64,000 nucleotides of DNA from Glaciecola petra (GCF_031846345.1 NZ_JAVRHX010000004.1:1-64000); one strand, 5' to 3'. Counted from the stretch's first letter, positions 52,959 to 62,573 are shown. Notes: a model not told the origin generated them from the sequence alone. Program-made: numbers and translations.

Positions 52959-53579
52959 ATGGAGCCATCAGCAACTAAACAAAATGGAATTATTTTGGAG
53001 CAGACACACAATTATTCAATATTTAAAAGGATTTCAACCTTAATCCTTATTGTTTTGTCTGTTGTGGTCGCGATTAATTTGTACCTTATGCATGTAAACA
53101 ATGCGCAGCAATGGTACCAAGTGGAATCTGAGCAATTAGGACGAAGTCTGACGGTACAAGCGTCTAAGCTGCTTGCCGCACCTCTTGCTAATAACAACCA
53201 AGCTCTTTTGTCAGAATATATTGAACTCATCAATCAAGGTAATTTTGTAAAAGGTGCTGTTATGTTTGATCAAATGGGAATCAAGTATGCCCAGCAACAA
53301 GATCCGCTTTCGGTTGTTGAGTTAGTTCGTCAAAAAGATGTAGAACCGCTAGTATTTGTCGAAGACATTGTGTTCAATGGCGAAATTATTGGCTATATAA
53401 AATTGATCTTAGATAAACAAGCCATCACTGAACATCATCAATTATTTAACCAAAATCAGTTACAGCAAAGTCTATTGATTATTGTGTTAACCATTATTGT
53501 GTCAGGCTTAATTATTCGTTTGTTTTATAAAGCTCGCGAGAACTTCCGGATCGCTAATCGAAGCGATAATTTAAGCTAA
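52959..53579 (+). CDS. Smp/YtjB (AhpA) family membrane protein
   Basis: A 206-residue inner-membrane protein with two helices: about residues 24-45 (LILIVLSVVVAINLYLMHV) and near the C-terminus (SLLIIVLTIIVSGLIIRLF). The periplasmic domain between contains EQLGRSLTVQASKLLAAPL and GVMF-like AVMFDQMG and ILDKQAI. It matches E. coli YtjB/Smp, whose gene is also divergent from serB. Its role is not well defined. The ATG at 52959 is preferred over a TTG at 52929; neither has a clear ribosome site. Confidence 0.82.
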   Translation: MEPSATKQNGIILEQTHNYSIFKRISTLILIVLSVVVAINLYLMHVNNAQQWYQVESEQLGRSLTVQASKLLAAPLANNNQALLSEYIELINQGNFVKGAVMFDQMGIKYAQQQDPLSVVELVRQKDVEPLVFVEDIVFNGEIIGYIKLILDKQAITEHHQLFNQNQLQQSLLIIVLTIIVSGLIIRLFYKARENFRIANRSDNLS

Positions 53580-53587
53580 GGTAAATC

Positions 53588-54370
53588 CTATGTTGTTTTT
53601 GAAAAAAGGCGATAGTAATTTTCTGTGCTTTGTTTTTCTACTTCTTCTACACTGATGCCTTTTAACTGAGCCAATGCCTTGGCAACGGCAATAGTCTGCA
53701 AGGGGCTGTTTCGTTGGCCCTGGAACCCTTTTATAGGCATGTCTGGTGAATCAGTCTCAATTAATAAATGTTCTAAAGAGAGCTTTTTAATTGTCGCAAT
53801 GGTTTTTTCTGCGCGAGGATAAGTGATAGTACCACCAACACCGAGTTTAAATCCCATATCTACATAAGTCTTGGCTATATTTTCACTACCACTAAAAGCG
53901 TGTATTACTCCACCTAAAGTATAACGCTTTAGTTTGAGCAGGCGAATTAATTGATTGTGAGATTGGCGATGATGCAAAACAAGTGGCTTTTTAATATTTG
54001 ACGCTAGATCAATATGCCATGCCAATATTTTTTCTTGGTATGCCATAGATAGCGCCAAACTTCCGTCTAAGCCGCATTCACCGACCGCCACAATCTTATC
54101 CTTATATGTGAGGCCCAATTCAAACAAGTTACTTTTTAAGACTTCAGCATTCTCATGACTCAATGCTGTTAAAAAATAAGGATGACAACCTAAAGCAATA
54201 TCAATTTGTTGTGGGTAGTTTGATGATAACTTAATTAACAAAGAAAACTGCTCTATTGATAACCCTGGCACTAACAATTTTTCAATATTAGCGATTTTAC
54301 AAGCATGTAATACATCTGCTCGGTCTGCATCAAAGTCCGGCAAGTCGATATGACAGTGACTATCAATCAA
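53588..54370 (-). CDS. TatD-family metal-dependent hydrolase (YjjV-like)
   Basis: A 260-residue TIM-barrel nuclease-like hydrolase. Metal ligands: DSHCHIDLPDF at the start, AVGECGLDG, VLHHRQS, VIHAFSG and LIETDSPDMP. The next best match from memory is YjjV, a TatD paralog whose gene in E. coli is also near serB. It probably has 3'-5' DNA exonuclease or deoxyribonuclease activity. It converges on the smp/ytjB homolog, with eight bases between the stops. Confidence 0.88.
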   Translation of the reverse strand: MIDSHCHIDLPDFDADRADVLHACKIANIEKLLVPGLSIEQFSLLIKLSSNYPQQIDIALGCHPYFLTALSHENAEVLKSNLFELGLTYKDKIVAVGECGLDGSLALSMAYQEKILAWHIDLASNIKKPLVLHHRQSHNQLIRLLKLKRYTLGGVIHAFSGSENIAKTYVDMGFKLGVGGTITYPRAEKTIATIKKLSLEHLLIETDSPDMPIKGFQGQRNSPLQTIAVAKALAQLKGISVEEVEKQSTENYYRLFSKTT

Positions 54371-54436
54371 ACCTTCCTCCTAATACATGTTTGACATCTT
54401 CTTGACACAATGACCGAGTCATACAAATGTTTATCG

Positions 54437-55075
54437 TTAGGGCATCAAGCGCGTGCTCGTCCAATTACTGTCATTCTTATTGTATTCAAAGCGGTCGTGA
54501 AGACGGTGTTCGCCTCCTTGCCAAAATTCTATCTGATGAGGTTTTACTAAATATCCCCCCCAAAAATCTGGTAAAGGGATTTCCCCACTGGAAAATTTGG
54601 CTTTCATTTGTTGGTATTGAGTAAGCAACAACTGTTTAGTAGAAATAGGGGTACTTTGTTGAGAAGCCCACGCACCCAATTGACTTTCTTTAGGTCTGGA
54701 TAAAAAGTAGGCGGCGACTGTTTTTCGGGAAAGCGGTTCAGCAACGCCACTTACGCGAACTTGACGCTCTAAAAAATACCATGGGAAATGCAAACTAATA
54801 CGAGGGTTCTCAGCTATATCAGCCGCTTTACGGCTACCTAAATTGGTATAAAAGATAAACCCCTCATCTTTTAAGTCTTTTAGTAACACTATGCGCTGGC
54901 TTGGTTGACCACTTTTATCAACGGTTGCAACGGTCATTGCATTTGGATCAGGTAATTGTGAATCTATCGCCTCTTGCATCCATATTTTAAAAAGATCCAA
55001 AGGGTTTTCTGTTAAGGCTTCACGATTTAAATTGCCTTTTTTATACTCTTTGCGCAAATCATGTAGTGGTTTCAT
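54437..55075 (-). CDS. pdxH: Pyridoxine/pyridoxamine 5'-phosphate oxidase
   Basis: PdxH oxidises pyridoxine or pyridoxamine phosphate to PLP, using FMN. Motifs are QRIVLLKDLKDEGFIFYTN, SLHFPWYFLERQVRVSG, ESQLGAWASQQS and the C-terminal FWQGGEHRLHDRFEY and WTSTRLMP. Length is 212. The gene lies five bases after era, the place held in E. coli by recO-pdxJ-acpS. It thus keeps a vitamin-B6 gene here but a different one. Its FMN comes from the rib pathway encoded in this window. Confidence 0.96.
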   Translation of the reverse strand: MKPLHDLRKEYKKGNLNREALTENPLDLFKIWMQEAIDSQLPDPNAMTVATVDKSGQPSQRIVLLKDLKDEGFIFYTNLGSRKAADIAENPRISLHFPWYFLERQVRVSGVAEPLSRKTVAAYFLSRPKESQLGAWASQQSTPISTKQLLLTQYQQMKAKFSSGEIPLPDFWGGYLVKPHQIEFWQGGEHRLHDRFEYNKNDSNWTSTRLMP

Positions 55076-55080
55076 ATGCT

Positions 55081-55986
55081 TTACCCGCGATAATCTTCTT
55101 CGTATCCTAAGGACCGCAGTGCTCTCTCATCGTCAGCCCATCCCGATTTCACTTTTACCCACAACTCCAAAAAGACTTTGTTATCAAAAAGGTTTTCCAT
55201 GTCTTTTCTTGCTTCAGCCCCCATTGTTTTCAAATGAGCACCTTTTTTGCCAATTATCATAGGCTTTTGGCTGGCTCTTTCTACCAGAATCAAACCATGT
55301 ATATGAAAAACACCCGATTCGGTAGTCGTAAACTGTTCAATTTCAACGGTAACTGAATAAGGCAATTCGTCGCCAGTAAAACGCATTAATTTTTCCCGAA
55401 TAATTTCAGCGGCCATAAAACGGCTTGAACGATCGGTCACATAATCTTCTGGAAAATAAAACTCGCTTTTGGGAAGTTGTTCAAAAACACGCTGCCTTAA
55501 GTATTCAACCTGCTTACCTTGTTTTGCGGATATTGGCATAATATGCACAAAAGCATGCTTCTTACTTAGTTCATTAAGTGTATCTAAGAGTTCTGATTGA
55601 TCAGGTACTTTATCGATTTTATTGACCACCAACCAACAAGGCAAGCCTGACTGTTTTACTTTTGCTAAGACAAGATCATCGTCACTTGTCCAGCGCGTAC
55701 CTTCAATGACAAATAACACTAAAGACACGTCAGCAAAAGAACTTGATGCTGCTCTATTCATCAAACGATTTATTGCGCGCTGTTCATCACCATGTAAGCC
55801 CGGTGTATCAACATAAATAGCTTGTTTATTATCAATACTATCAATGCCCATAATACGATGGCGTGTAGTCTGTGGTTTGCGTGAAGTAATGCTAACCTTT
55901 TGGCCCAGAATACGATTGAGAATAGTGGATTTGCCGACATTGGGACGCCCTACTATCGCTACCATGCCGCAATAATTTTCACTCAT
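55081..55986 (-). CDS. era: GTPase Era
   Basis: Era (301 residues) binds 16S rRNA and helps mature the small ribosomal subunit. GTPase motifs are GRPNVGKSTILNRILG, DTPGLHGDE and VNKIDKVPD. The KH domain carries MIIGKKGAHLKTMG with the family C-terminus WVKVKSGWADDERALRSLGY, split: WVKVKSGWADDE then RALRSLGY. It starts one base after the rnc stop, as in E. coli. Confidence 0.97.
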   Translation of the reverse strand: MSENYCGMVAIVGRPNVGKSTILNRILGQKVSITSRKPQTTRHRIMGIDSIDNKQAIYVDTPGLHGDEQRAINRLMNRAASSSFADVSLVLFVIEGTRWTSDDDLVLAKVKQSGLPCWLVVNKIDKVPDQSELLDTLNELSKKHAFVHIMPISAKQGKQVEYLRQRVFEQLPKSEFYFPEDYVTDRSSRFMAAEIIREKLMRFTGDELPYSVTVEIEQFTTTESGVFHIHGLILVERASQKPMIIGKKGAHLKTMGAEARKDMENLFDNKVFLELWVKVKSGWADDERALRSLGYEEDYRG

Positions 55987-55987
55987 A

Positions 55988-56671
55988 TTATAAATTCTCT
56001 AAGATTAGTTTCGCCGCTTCCTGTTCTGCGATGCGTCGACTTCTGCCCACACCTTTCTGTAAGAGCGCGAGTTTCTTTATTCTGCATTCGACAGTAAATG
56101 TCTGTGAATGGTCTTTGCCGCTTATATTAACCACTTCATATTCAGGTAAGTCTATTTGTCGTGATTGTAAGTATTCTTGCAAACGTGTTTTGTTGTCTTT
56201 AATTTGTAGATTAGGATCAAGGGCCTTTAAACGTTCAGAAAACAGGATATCAATAACCTTATATACAGCATCTAAGTTTGCATCTAAATAAACGGCACCT
56301 AAAATAGCTTCAACAGCATCCGCTAGTATGGAATCGCGTCGTTGACCACCACTTTTTAACTCTCCAGGACCTAGTTTGATCAACTCCCCTAAAGACAATT
56401 CTCTCGCAATTTCGGCCAAGGTCGCGCCTTTTACCAAATTGGCTCGCATGCGCGTTAGTTTGCCCTCTGGCAAGTCTGGAAATTTTGCATAAACGCGCTC
56501 TGCAATTGCTAATCCGAGTACTGCGTCACCTAAAAATTCTAGTCGCTCATTGTGCATTTTTGCTGCACTTCGATGTGTGAGGGCCTGCTCCAACAAACTA
56601 GCATTCTTAAAATCGTACTGTATATGCTTGATAAGCTTTGTGGTCGACTTATGCAAAAACGGCTTCACCAT
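55988..56671 (-). CDS. rnc: Ribonuclease III
   Basis: RNase III (227 residues) cuts double-stranded RNA, including the rRNA precursor stems. The signature ERLEFLGDAVLGLAIAE holds the catalytic acids, with DAVEAILGAVYLD. The dsRNA-binding domain starts near residue 155 (KTRLQEYLQSRQIDLPEYEV), ending RRIAEQEAAKLILENL. It lies 17 bases after lepB and one base before era. Confidence 0.97.
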   Translation of the reverse strand: MVKPFLHKSTTKLIKHIQYDFKNASLLEQALTHRSAAKMHNERLEFLGDAVLGLAIAERVYAKFPDLPEGKLTRMRANLVKGATLAEIARELSLGELIKLGPGELKSGGQRRDSILADAVEAILGAVYLDANLDAVYKVIDILFSERLKALDPNLQIKDNKTRLQEYLQSRQIDLPEYEVVNISGKDHSQTFTVECRIKKLALLQKGVGRSRRIAEQEAAKLILENL

Positions 56672-56688
56672 CAGGTTTACCTCAATAT

Positions 56689-57573
56689 TTACTCTATGCC
56701 ACCAATACGGTCAAAGCGCACACCCGTTGGGATAAAGGTAGGTAAAAAGTCTTCCTCTTTACGTTCAAACTTAAAACTCATCCAAATGAATACGGCTTTT
56801 CCTACCATATTTTCTTCAGGAACATACCCCCAGGCACGCCCATCTTGAGAATTATCACGATTATCACCCATCACAAAATATTCACCTTGCGGCACTACGA
56901 ATTGACCAGATGTAGAACCTCGATTGGGGTTCCTCAATATTTTATGCTCTACATCACCCAGTTGCTCAGTGTACATATTAACAGCGTCGCCATGTATTTC
57001 AGCGTCACTTCTACCGACAAATTCTTGTATAGCAATAAATGCTTCCGGACATTCATCTGATTGGGAACAAGCAGGTTTGATATAAATAGTTTTATTACGA
57101 TAAGTAATCGTATCGCCGGGCAAACCCACAACACGCTTAATATAATCAACGTTAGTATCGAATGGATATTTAAATACCACTACATCACCACGTTCAATAT
57201 CGCCAGTTTTGAATATTTCTTTCCGCGCAACGGGATCCTTTATACTATATGAAAATTTTTCTACTAATAGAAAGTCTCCTACCAGTAGCGTTGGAAACAT
57301 TGATCCCGAGGGTATTTGGAATGGTTCATATATGAACGATCTGAACACCATTACACCAAAAAATATAGGGAACATCTGTTTACAAAAATCGACTGCAGCC
57401 GGCATCTGTAATCTAGCTTCTTCTGCAGTGACTGTAATTGATTTACTTACATTATCAGCAGCATCGGCCCCGCTAGCGTGTTTTTTGGGTGCGAAAAAAA
57501 GCGCATATCCAAGCCAAACTAAACCCGTGACCGCACTGATGACGACTAAAAATATTGAAAAATAATTGGCCAT
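56689..57573 (-). CDS. lepB: Signal peptidase I
   Basis: LepB (294 residues) removes signal peptides from exported proteins. Two helices lie near the N-terminus. Box B SGSMFPTLLVGD has the catalytic Ser, and box D DVVVFKYPFDTNVDYIKRVVG, split: DVVVFKYPFDT then YIKRVVGLPGD, has the catalytic Lys. Box E is GDNRDNSQDGRAWGYVP. A periplasmic insertion with two Cys (PACSQSDECPEAF) lies between. The start overlaps the lepA stop by one base. Confidence 0.97.
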   Translation of the reverse strand: MANYFSIFLVVISAVTGLVWLGYALFFAPKKHASGADAADNVSKSITVTAEEARLQMPAAVDFCKQMFPIFFGVMVFRSFIYEPFQIPSGSMFPTLLVGDFLLVEKFSYSIKDPVARKEIFKTGDIERGDVVVFKYPFDTNVDYIKRVVGLPGDTITYRNKTIYIKPACSQSDECPEAFIAIQEFVGRSDAEIHGDAVNMYTEQLGDVEHKILRNPNRGSTSGQFVVPQGEYFVMGDNRDNSQDGRAWGYVPEENMVGKAVFIWMSFKFERKEEDFLPTFIPTGVRFDRIGGIE

Positions 57574-59369
57574 TAATTATCTACCTTTAAGATGGCTAAA
57601 AACGCATCTTGTGGCAATTCAACATTGCCTACTTGTTTCATACGTTTTTTACCTTCTTTCTGTTTCTGTAAAAGTTTTTTCTTTCGACTAATATCGCCAC
57701 CATAACATTTAGCAATTACGTTTTTACGGAGTTGCTTTACTGTACTGCGCGCTATGACATGGTTACCAATAGCTGCTTGAATGGCAATATCAAACATTTG
57801 TCGAGGGATTATTTCTCGTAGTTTTTCAACCAAATCACGGCCTCGATACGGCGCATTATCTTTATGAGTGATTATAGCAAGTGCATCAACTCGCTCGCTG
57901 TTTATTAGAATATCTAAACGCACCATATCAGCATGCTGAAACCGCGTAAAATTGTAGTCAAGAGACGCAAACCCACGACTTGTTGATTTTAGCCTGTCAA
58001 AAAAGTCTAGCACAACTTCTGCCATTGGTAAGTCGTATGTAATCGCGACCTGTTTACCATGATAAACCATGCTAGTTTGCATGCCTCGTTTTTCGACGCA
58101 CAAGGTAATCACATTACCTAGGTAATCTTGAGGAACCAGGATGTTAGCAGTGACAATAGGTTCACGTATTTCTTCAATGTCATTTATAGGAGGTAATTTT
58201 GATGGATTATCAACTTTTAATAGTTCGCCTCTCGTGGTTTTCACTTCATAAACAACAGTAGGAGCGGTAGTAATTAAATCTAGGTCATATTCACGCTCGA
58301 GTCGCTCTTGGATAATTTCCATGTGCAACATGCCTAAAAAGCCAATACGAAACCCAAAACCAAGCGCACTAGAGCTTTCTGGCTCATAAAATAATGACGC
58401 GTCGTTTAGACTTAATTTTGCAAGTGCGTCCCTGAAGTCTTCGTAGTCATCTGAACTGACCGGGAACAAACCAGCATAGACTTGGGGCTTAATTTTCTTA
58501 AACCCTGGTAAAGCATTAGCCGTAGGGTTTTTCGCCAAGGTAATTGTGTCGCCCACCGGCGCGCCATGAATTTCTTTAATACCAGCAATAATAAAACCTA
58601 CTTCACCGGTTCGTAATACCGGCATTTCAGTTTGCTTAGGTGTAAATATCCCTATCTTATCCGCTTGATGTATACCGTGTGTAGACATTATCTTTATTTT
58701 GTCTTTTGCGTGCAGTTCGCCATTAATTATACGGACCAAAGATACAACACCCTGATAGTTATCAAACCAAGAATCGATAATTAGCGCTTCTAGCGGCGCT
58801 TCAGCATTACCTTGCGGGGGTGGTACTCTTTTCACGATTTCTTCAAGAACATCGTGAATGCCTACGCCAGTTTTTGCTGAACACCGCACTGCTTCTATAG
58901 CATCAATGCCAACGATGTCTTCTATTTCTTCCGCTACACGGTCGGGTTCTGCTTGTGGAAGGTCAATTTTGTTTAAGATAGGCACAACTTCCATATCTAA
59001 ATCAATAGCGGTGTAACAATTCGCGAGGGTTTGTGCTTCGACCCCTTGCCCAGCATCCACAACCAATAAAGCACCTTCACACGCCGCTAGAGACCGCGAC
59101 ACCTCATAAGTAAAATCGACATGGCCAGGCGTATCTATAAAATTTAATTGATAGGTTTCGCCGTCGTTTGCAGGATAGTATAAGGTTACGCTTTGTGCCT
59201 TTATCGTGATCCCACGCTCTCTTTCAATGTCCATAGAATCCAGCACTTGCTCAGCCATTTCGCGATTGGTTAAGCCCCCACACTCTTGAATCAAGCGGTC
59301 AGACAAGGTCGACTTACCGTGGTCGATATGGGCAATAATGCTGAAATTACGAATATTTTTAAGCTGCAT
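57573..59369 (-). CDS. lepA: Elongation factor 4 (LepA)
   Basis: EF-4 is a ribosome-bound GTPase that back-translocates or otherwise helps stalled ribosomes. The GTPase motifs are AHIDHGKSTLSDRL, DTPGHVDF and NKIDLPQA. The unique C-terminal domain includes ITHKDNAPYRGRDLVEKLRE and AKCYGGDISRKKKLLQKQK. 598 residues matches E. coli (599). It begins the lepA-lepB-rnc-era run and has a 259-base gap upstream. Confidence 0.97.
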   Translation of the reverse strand: MQLKNIRNFSIIAHIDHGKSTLSDRLIQECGGLTNREMAEQVLDSMDIERERGITIKAQSVTLYYPANDGETYQLNFIDTPGHVDFTYEVSRSLAACEGALLVVDAGQGVEAQTLANCYTAIDLDMEVVPILNKIDLPQAEPDRVAEEIEDIVGIDAIEAVRCSAKTGVGIHDVLEEIVKRVPPPQGNAEAPLEALIIDSWFDNYQGVVSLVRIINGELHAKDKIKIMSTHGIHQADKIGIFTPKQTEMPVLRTGEVGFIIAGIKEIHGAPVGDTITLAKNPTANALPGFKKIKPQVYAGLFPVSSDDYEDFRDALAKLSLNDASLFYEPESSSALGFGFRIGFLGMLHMEIIQERLEREYDLDLITTAPTVVYEVKTTRGELLKVDNPSKLPPINDIEEIREPIVTANILVPQDYLGNVITLCVEKRGMQTSMVYHGKQVAITYDLPMAEVVLDFFDRLKSTSRGFASLDYNFTRFQHADMVRLDILINSERVDALAIITHKDNAPYRGRDLVEKLREIIPRQMFDIAIQAAIGNHVIARSTVKQLRKNVIAKCYGGDISRKKKLLQKQKEGKKRMKQVGNVELPQDAFLAILKVDN

Positions 59370-59628
59370 ATAAAACGGGTTACCTACAAGATCGTTAAGC
59401 CTAACAAAGAAGGCGATTTTTAAACACGGCGGATATTACCGTTTTGTGAGCCAAATTGCGACAAATGATGCATATTTCAGCCATATTGATGCAATTTATT
59501 TAACGGTTATTGTTTACAGCTTGACTCGATATTTAATAGCAACAATTGCAAGCTCCTAAGAAACACTCCAACTTTATTGACGGGCTACTTAATAATAAAG
59601 CCTACAAATGATGAACAAGTGAAGCAAC

Positions 59629-60111
59629 TCAATGTTTAAAAGTAGGTATTTCGTTTTTATGGGTCATAACTAAATCTTGAGTCGCTCCCAAAAATATAGG
59701 CTTATACTTTGCTACATTGCGGCTATTTTTAGCACTCGAACTAGCCCACCAAAACCCCGCTATCGCACTAATACTCGCAAACAACAAGACCAATAACTCA
59801 TGTAAATTTGGCCATATCCAAGACAGCATTGTTACCGTTGACATGAGTAACAAAAGAGGCACCATATAGACCATCCATGAGGCTCTCAATAGAGCATGTT
59901 CTGAAATGCCCATTTTGACTTTCTGACCAACAACTAACTGACATGGAACGCTTAGTTTGACATGATTGGCTTTTGGTGAAAAAGCTTTGGCTACTGTACT
60001 AGTCGGGCACGATTCACTCGCTTGGCAACTTGAACAGGTGGTTTTAATTTGAGTCTCAACCCAAACTCCGTCGTCTTCAATTGCTACTACAGTGCCCATT
60101 TCCTCAATCAT
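59629..60111 (-). CDS. rseC: SoxR-reducing/sigma-E modulator RseC
   Basis: RseC (160 residues) is an inner-membrane protein with a cytosolic N-terminus rich in Cys: CSSCQASESCPTST supplies four Cys that could hold a metal cluster. Two membrane helices follow (about 85-105 and 108-128). E. coli RseC mildly affects sigma-E and, through the Rsx system, SoxR reduction. It overlaps the rseB stop by eight bases. The 259 bases between its end and lepA hold no gene that I can see. Confidence 0.88.
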   Translation of the reverse strand: MIEEMGTVVAIEDDGVWVETQIKTTCSSCQASESCPTSTVAKAFSPKANHVKLSVPCQLVVGQKVKMGISEHALLRASWMVYMVPLLLLMSTVTMLSWIWPNLHELLVLLFASISAIAGFWWASSSAKNSRNVAKYKPIFLGATQDLVMTHKNEIPTFKH

Positions 60112-61210
60112 TGCTATTAACCACTACAATCGAATTGGCAATTTTATTAGCGGTTTTAGTCGGTATTTCGCCGACTACTGTTACCTGTACATTGCCATCG
60201 CTCATGCTCACAACTGAGGTTCCATCAGCACTCATCGATAAGTCATCTTGCAGAGCTTCGGTGGCTGACAGAACATAAACTGAGACGTCGACAACACCGT
60301 CGCTCAACATAACGTATTGCACAGGTTGGCCGGTTTGCCGCAACAAATGCTCTTTTTGTCTGACTTTTTTCATCCCTACGGGAATAAAGCCAACATCCCA
60401 AGGTAAGGCAATTTCCTGCGGTGATTTTGCAAAAACTGTCGGTGGTAATTGTTCCGCTTGAATATTTGCAAAATAGGCTTTGACGTCGGCAGACAGTGAC
60501 AATTGGGTTACCTGAATTTGTTTTATTAGTTTATTTTCGTCATACATATTTAGTTTCAATATCAACCCTGTCTGCTCATCAAGCCAAAGATGATAACCAA
60601 AGCGTGTATTGTCTTTGCTCACTATGCGAATTTGCTGAGACATCCGCCCTAATATTCTATTACGTCCCATTAACAGCACGTCGTATGCCGCATACAATAT
60701 ATTGGGGTCGTGAATAAATGCAGACGGTATAGGACCTTCTATGTTCTCAGCCCTTATGCTATACGGATTAAAGCTTGGTTCAAATATACTCACTTTGTTA
60801 TTCAATCGAATTTGTTCGTATCCTGGACCATTAAGAAGGCTTAATTGCTCTGCACTGTCTCCATTTTCAAGAATTGCATGGCGCCAAACATAAGGCATGA
60901 TATCCCTATTTGGTCTAGACACTACGTAGGCAATTTCAAAATTGATATTTTTGAGGGTGTTGGAGAGCCTTTCAAACCAAGAACGCGCCGATAATTGGTC
61001 GAAAGTTGGCTGCACTACTATTTTTGTCGGTGTGCTTGAAGGGACATTTGACGGCACATTGTTAACCGCTTGCTCAGAGGCATTGTCCGTTAATTCGGTA
61101 TTTTCAATTTGAGCATATGATTTTTGTATCAAAAAAACAAAAATTAGCACAAAAAAAACAGCTGGGGCTATGCAAGCTCGCAGCTGATTTTTACTTTTAT
61201 ATTTTAACAA
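60104..61210 (-). CDS. rseB: Sigma-E regulatory protein RseB
   Basis: RseB is periplasmic and shields RseA from DegS unless lipopolysaccharide or lipoprotein intermediates displace it. I place the start at TTG 61210: GGAG stands five bases before it, it lies 22 bases after the rseA stop, and it yields a standard signal peptide (KYKSKNQLRACIAPAVFFVL...QKSYAQ). Longer in-frame versions from ATG 61261 or 61327 would bury that signal. The mature part carries the MucB/RseB lipid-binding fold, with FEIAYVV near the start, and the C-terminal MucB domain VDVSVYVLSA. It has 368 residues. Confidence 0.88.
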   Translation of the reverse strand: MLKYKSKNQLRACIAPAVFFVLIFVFLIQKSYAQIENTELTDNASEQAVNNVPSNVPSSTPTKIVVQPTFDQLSARSWFERLSNTLKNINFEIAYVVSRPNRDIMPYVWRHAILENGDSAEQLSLLNGPGYEQIRLNNKVSIFEPSFNPYSIRAENIEGPIPSAFIHDPNILYAAYDVLLMGRNRILGRMSQQIRIVSKDNTRFGYHLWLDEQTGLILKLNMYDENKLIKQIQVTQLSLSADVKAYFANIQAEQLPPTVFAKSPQEIALPWDVGFIPVGMKKVRQKEHLLRQTGQPVQYVMLSDGVVDVSVYVLSATEALQDDLSMSADGTSVVSMSDGNVQVTVVGEIPTKTANKIANSIVVVNSND

Positions 61211-61232
61211 AACCACTCCAGCGATGTGCCTG

Positions 61233-61868
61233 TTATTTTTCCTGATTTTGAGAGTTTTCATCAGGTGTATTAGTGTCGCTCGCTTGCTCGCTTTCTGTTG
61301 AGCCTTGCGCTGCCCCTTGGGTAACACTATTCAGTTTCTGTTGTGCTCTATGATCTTGAACCAAAGCTGAAATTTGTGCAGAAATTTGGGCACGTTGTTC
61401 CAAAAGTTGATCCAAGCTCGCCTGACCATTACCTGGTGAAGACTGCAAATTCACAGGAGCTAAACCACCTTGAGGCCCAAGAGCTGGTGGCGCAGTCGTG
61501 AATGGTTGGGTAATGTCCGGCTGATTATAGGTTTGATAGCCAAAAATAACCATCGCTGTAACACAGGCAACCATTGCCAACTGACCGCTTTGCCTGACCA
61601 CAGGAATAATAGCGGACACAACTGGATAATCTCTCCATGTTGGTTTTGGCGCTATGATATCGAGTTCATCTTCGAGCGCTTCGGCGACTTTACTGCTTAT
61701 GTCAAACGATACATCCGACGACATATCATTGCGCAATAAATCACGTGTTAAGTGATAACTCTGCCATTTTGCTTTTAACAAAGGATCACTAACTATGGAG
61801 CGAGTAAAACTTTCATCTACTGCTTCTCCGTCGACCATTGCCGAAACATTTTCATAATTTTGCGTCAT
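61233..61868 (-). CDS. rseA: Anti-sigma-E factor RseA
   Basis: RseA spans the inner membrane and holds sigma-E until DegS and RseP cleave it. The cytosolic domain starts with MTQNYENVSAMVDGE, the family sequence, hence the ATG at 61868 rather than 61892. It has WQSYHLTRDLLRNDMS. One helix (LAMVACVTAMVIFGYQTY, around residue 105-122) is followed by a Gln/Ser-rich periplasmic tail with the expected coiled stretch RAQISAQISALV. It has 211 residues and lies between rpoE and rseB. Confidence 0.92.
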   Translation of the reverse strand: MTQNYENVSAMVDGEAVDESFTRSIVSDPLLKAKWQSYHLTRDLLRNDMSSDVSFDISSKVAEALEDELDIIAPKPTWRDYPVVSAIIPVVRQSGQLAMVACVTAMVIFGYQTYNQPDITQPFTTAPPALGPQGGLAPVNLQSSPGNGQASLDQLLEQRAQISAQISALVQDHRAQQKLNSVTQGAAQGSTESEQASDTNTPDENSQNQEK

Positions 61869-61994
61869 ACACCCATATTCCCGAACGAACATTCTCGTTC
61901 ATTTTGCTAGCTTGTTGTTTCTAACTAACTTATGTTGCACTTTTGATATCTCTTACTAATGCTAAGTGTACACAAATCATACTAAAAACAAAGA

Positions 61995-62573
61995 TTAATT
62001 TTCTGTCAACGGCACAATAACTTTGTCTATTGCTTCCCTTGCTCTAAATATTCGCGACCTTACCGTACCAACCGGGCACTCCATAACGGCCGCTATTTCT
62101 TCATAACTCAAGCCTTCGATTTCTCGCAGCGTTATGGCTGCACGAAGATCATCAGGCAAATTTTCAATGGTTGCAAACAACTTCGCTTGCAATTCATCCG
62201 ACAGTAACTTTCTCTCTGGAGAAGCATTCTCCTGAAGCGCCTCGCTACCATCATAAAAATCAGCTTCTTGCGCATCTACATCACTTGCTGGTGGTTTACG
62301 GCTTTGCGACGTCAAATAATTTTTGGCACTGTTCACCGCAATCCGATACAACCAAGTGTAAAAAGCGCTTTCTCCTCTAAAATTTGGCAATGCCCTGTAT
62401 GCTTTAATAAACGCCTCTTGTGTGACATCAGCCACATCACCGGAGTTTTTCACATACCGAGCCACAATATTCATCACTTTGTTTTGGTGCCTTATGACAA
62501 GCAAATTAAACGCGTTTTTATTGCCTTTTTGCACCTGTTTGACCAATTCTTGGTCAGTATTTTGCTCGCTCAT
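61995..62573 (-). CDS. rpoE: Envelope-stress sigma factor RpoE (sigma-E)
   Basis: RpoE directs transcription for outer-membrane stress. The ATG at 62573 gives MSEQNTDQELVKQVQKG and 192 residues, equal to E. coli (191); AAGGAGAAG precedes it at about 11 bases. Region 2 has AFNLLVIRHQNKVMNIVARY and DVTQEAFIKAYRALPNFRG, and region 4 has LREIEGLSYEEIAAVMECPVGTVRSRIFRAREA, split: YEEIAAVMECPVGTVRSR. It leads the rpoE-rseABC operon, is divergent from nadB, and has its own sigma-E-type promoter. Confidence 0.97.
   Translation of the reverse strand: MSEQNTDQELVKQVQKGNKNAFNLLVIRHQNKVMNIVARYVKNSGDVADVTQEAFIKAYRALPNFRGESAFYTWLYRIAVNSAKNYLTSQSRKPPASDVDAQEADFYDGSEALQENASPERKLLSDELQAKLFATIENLPDDLRAAITLREIEGLSYEEIAAVMECPVGTVRSRIFRAREAIDKVIVPLTEN

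Noticed and set aside
59370..59628. Small gene or RNA in the lepA-rseC gap
   Set aside because: No open frame with a ribosome site, no strong hairpin and no convincing promoter pair; left as featureless AT-rich DNA.
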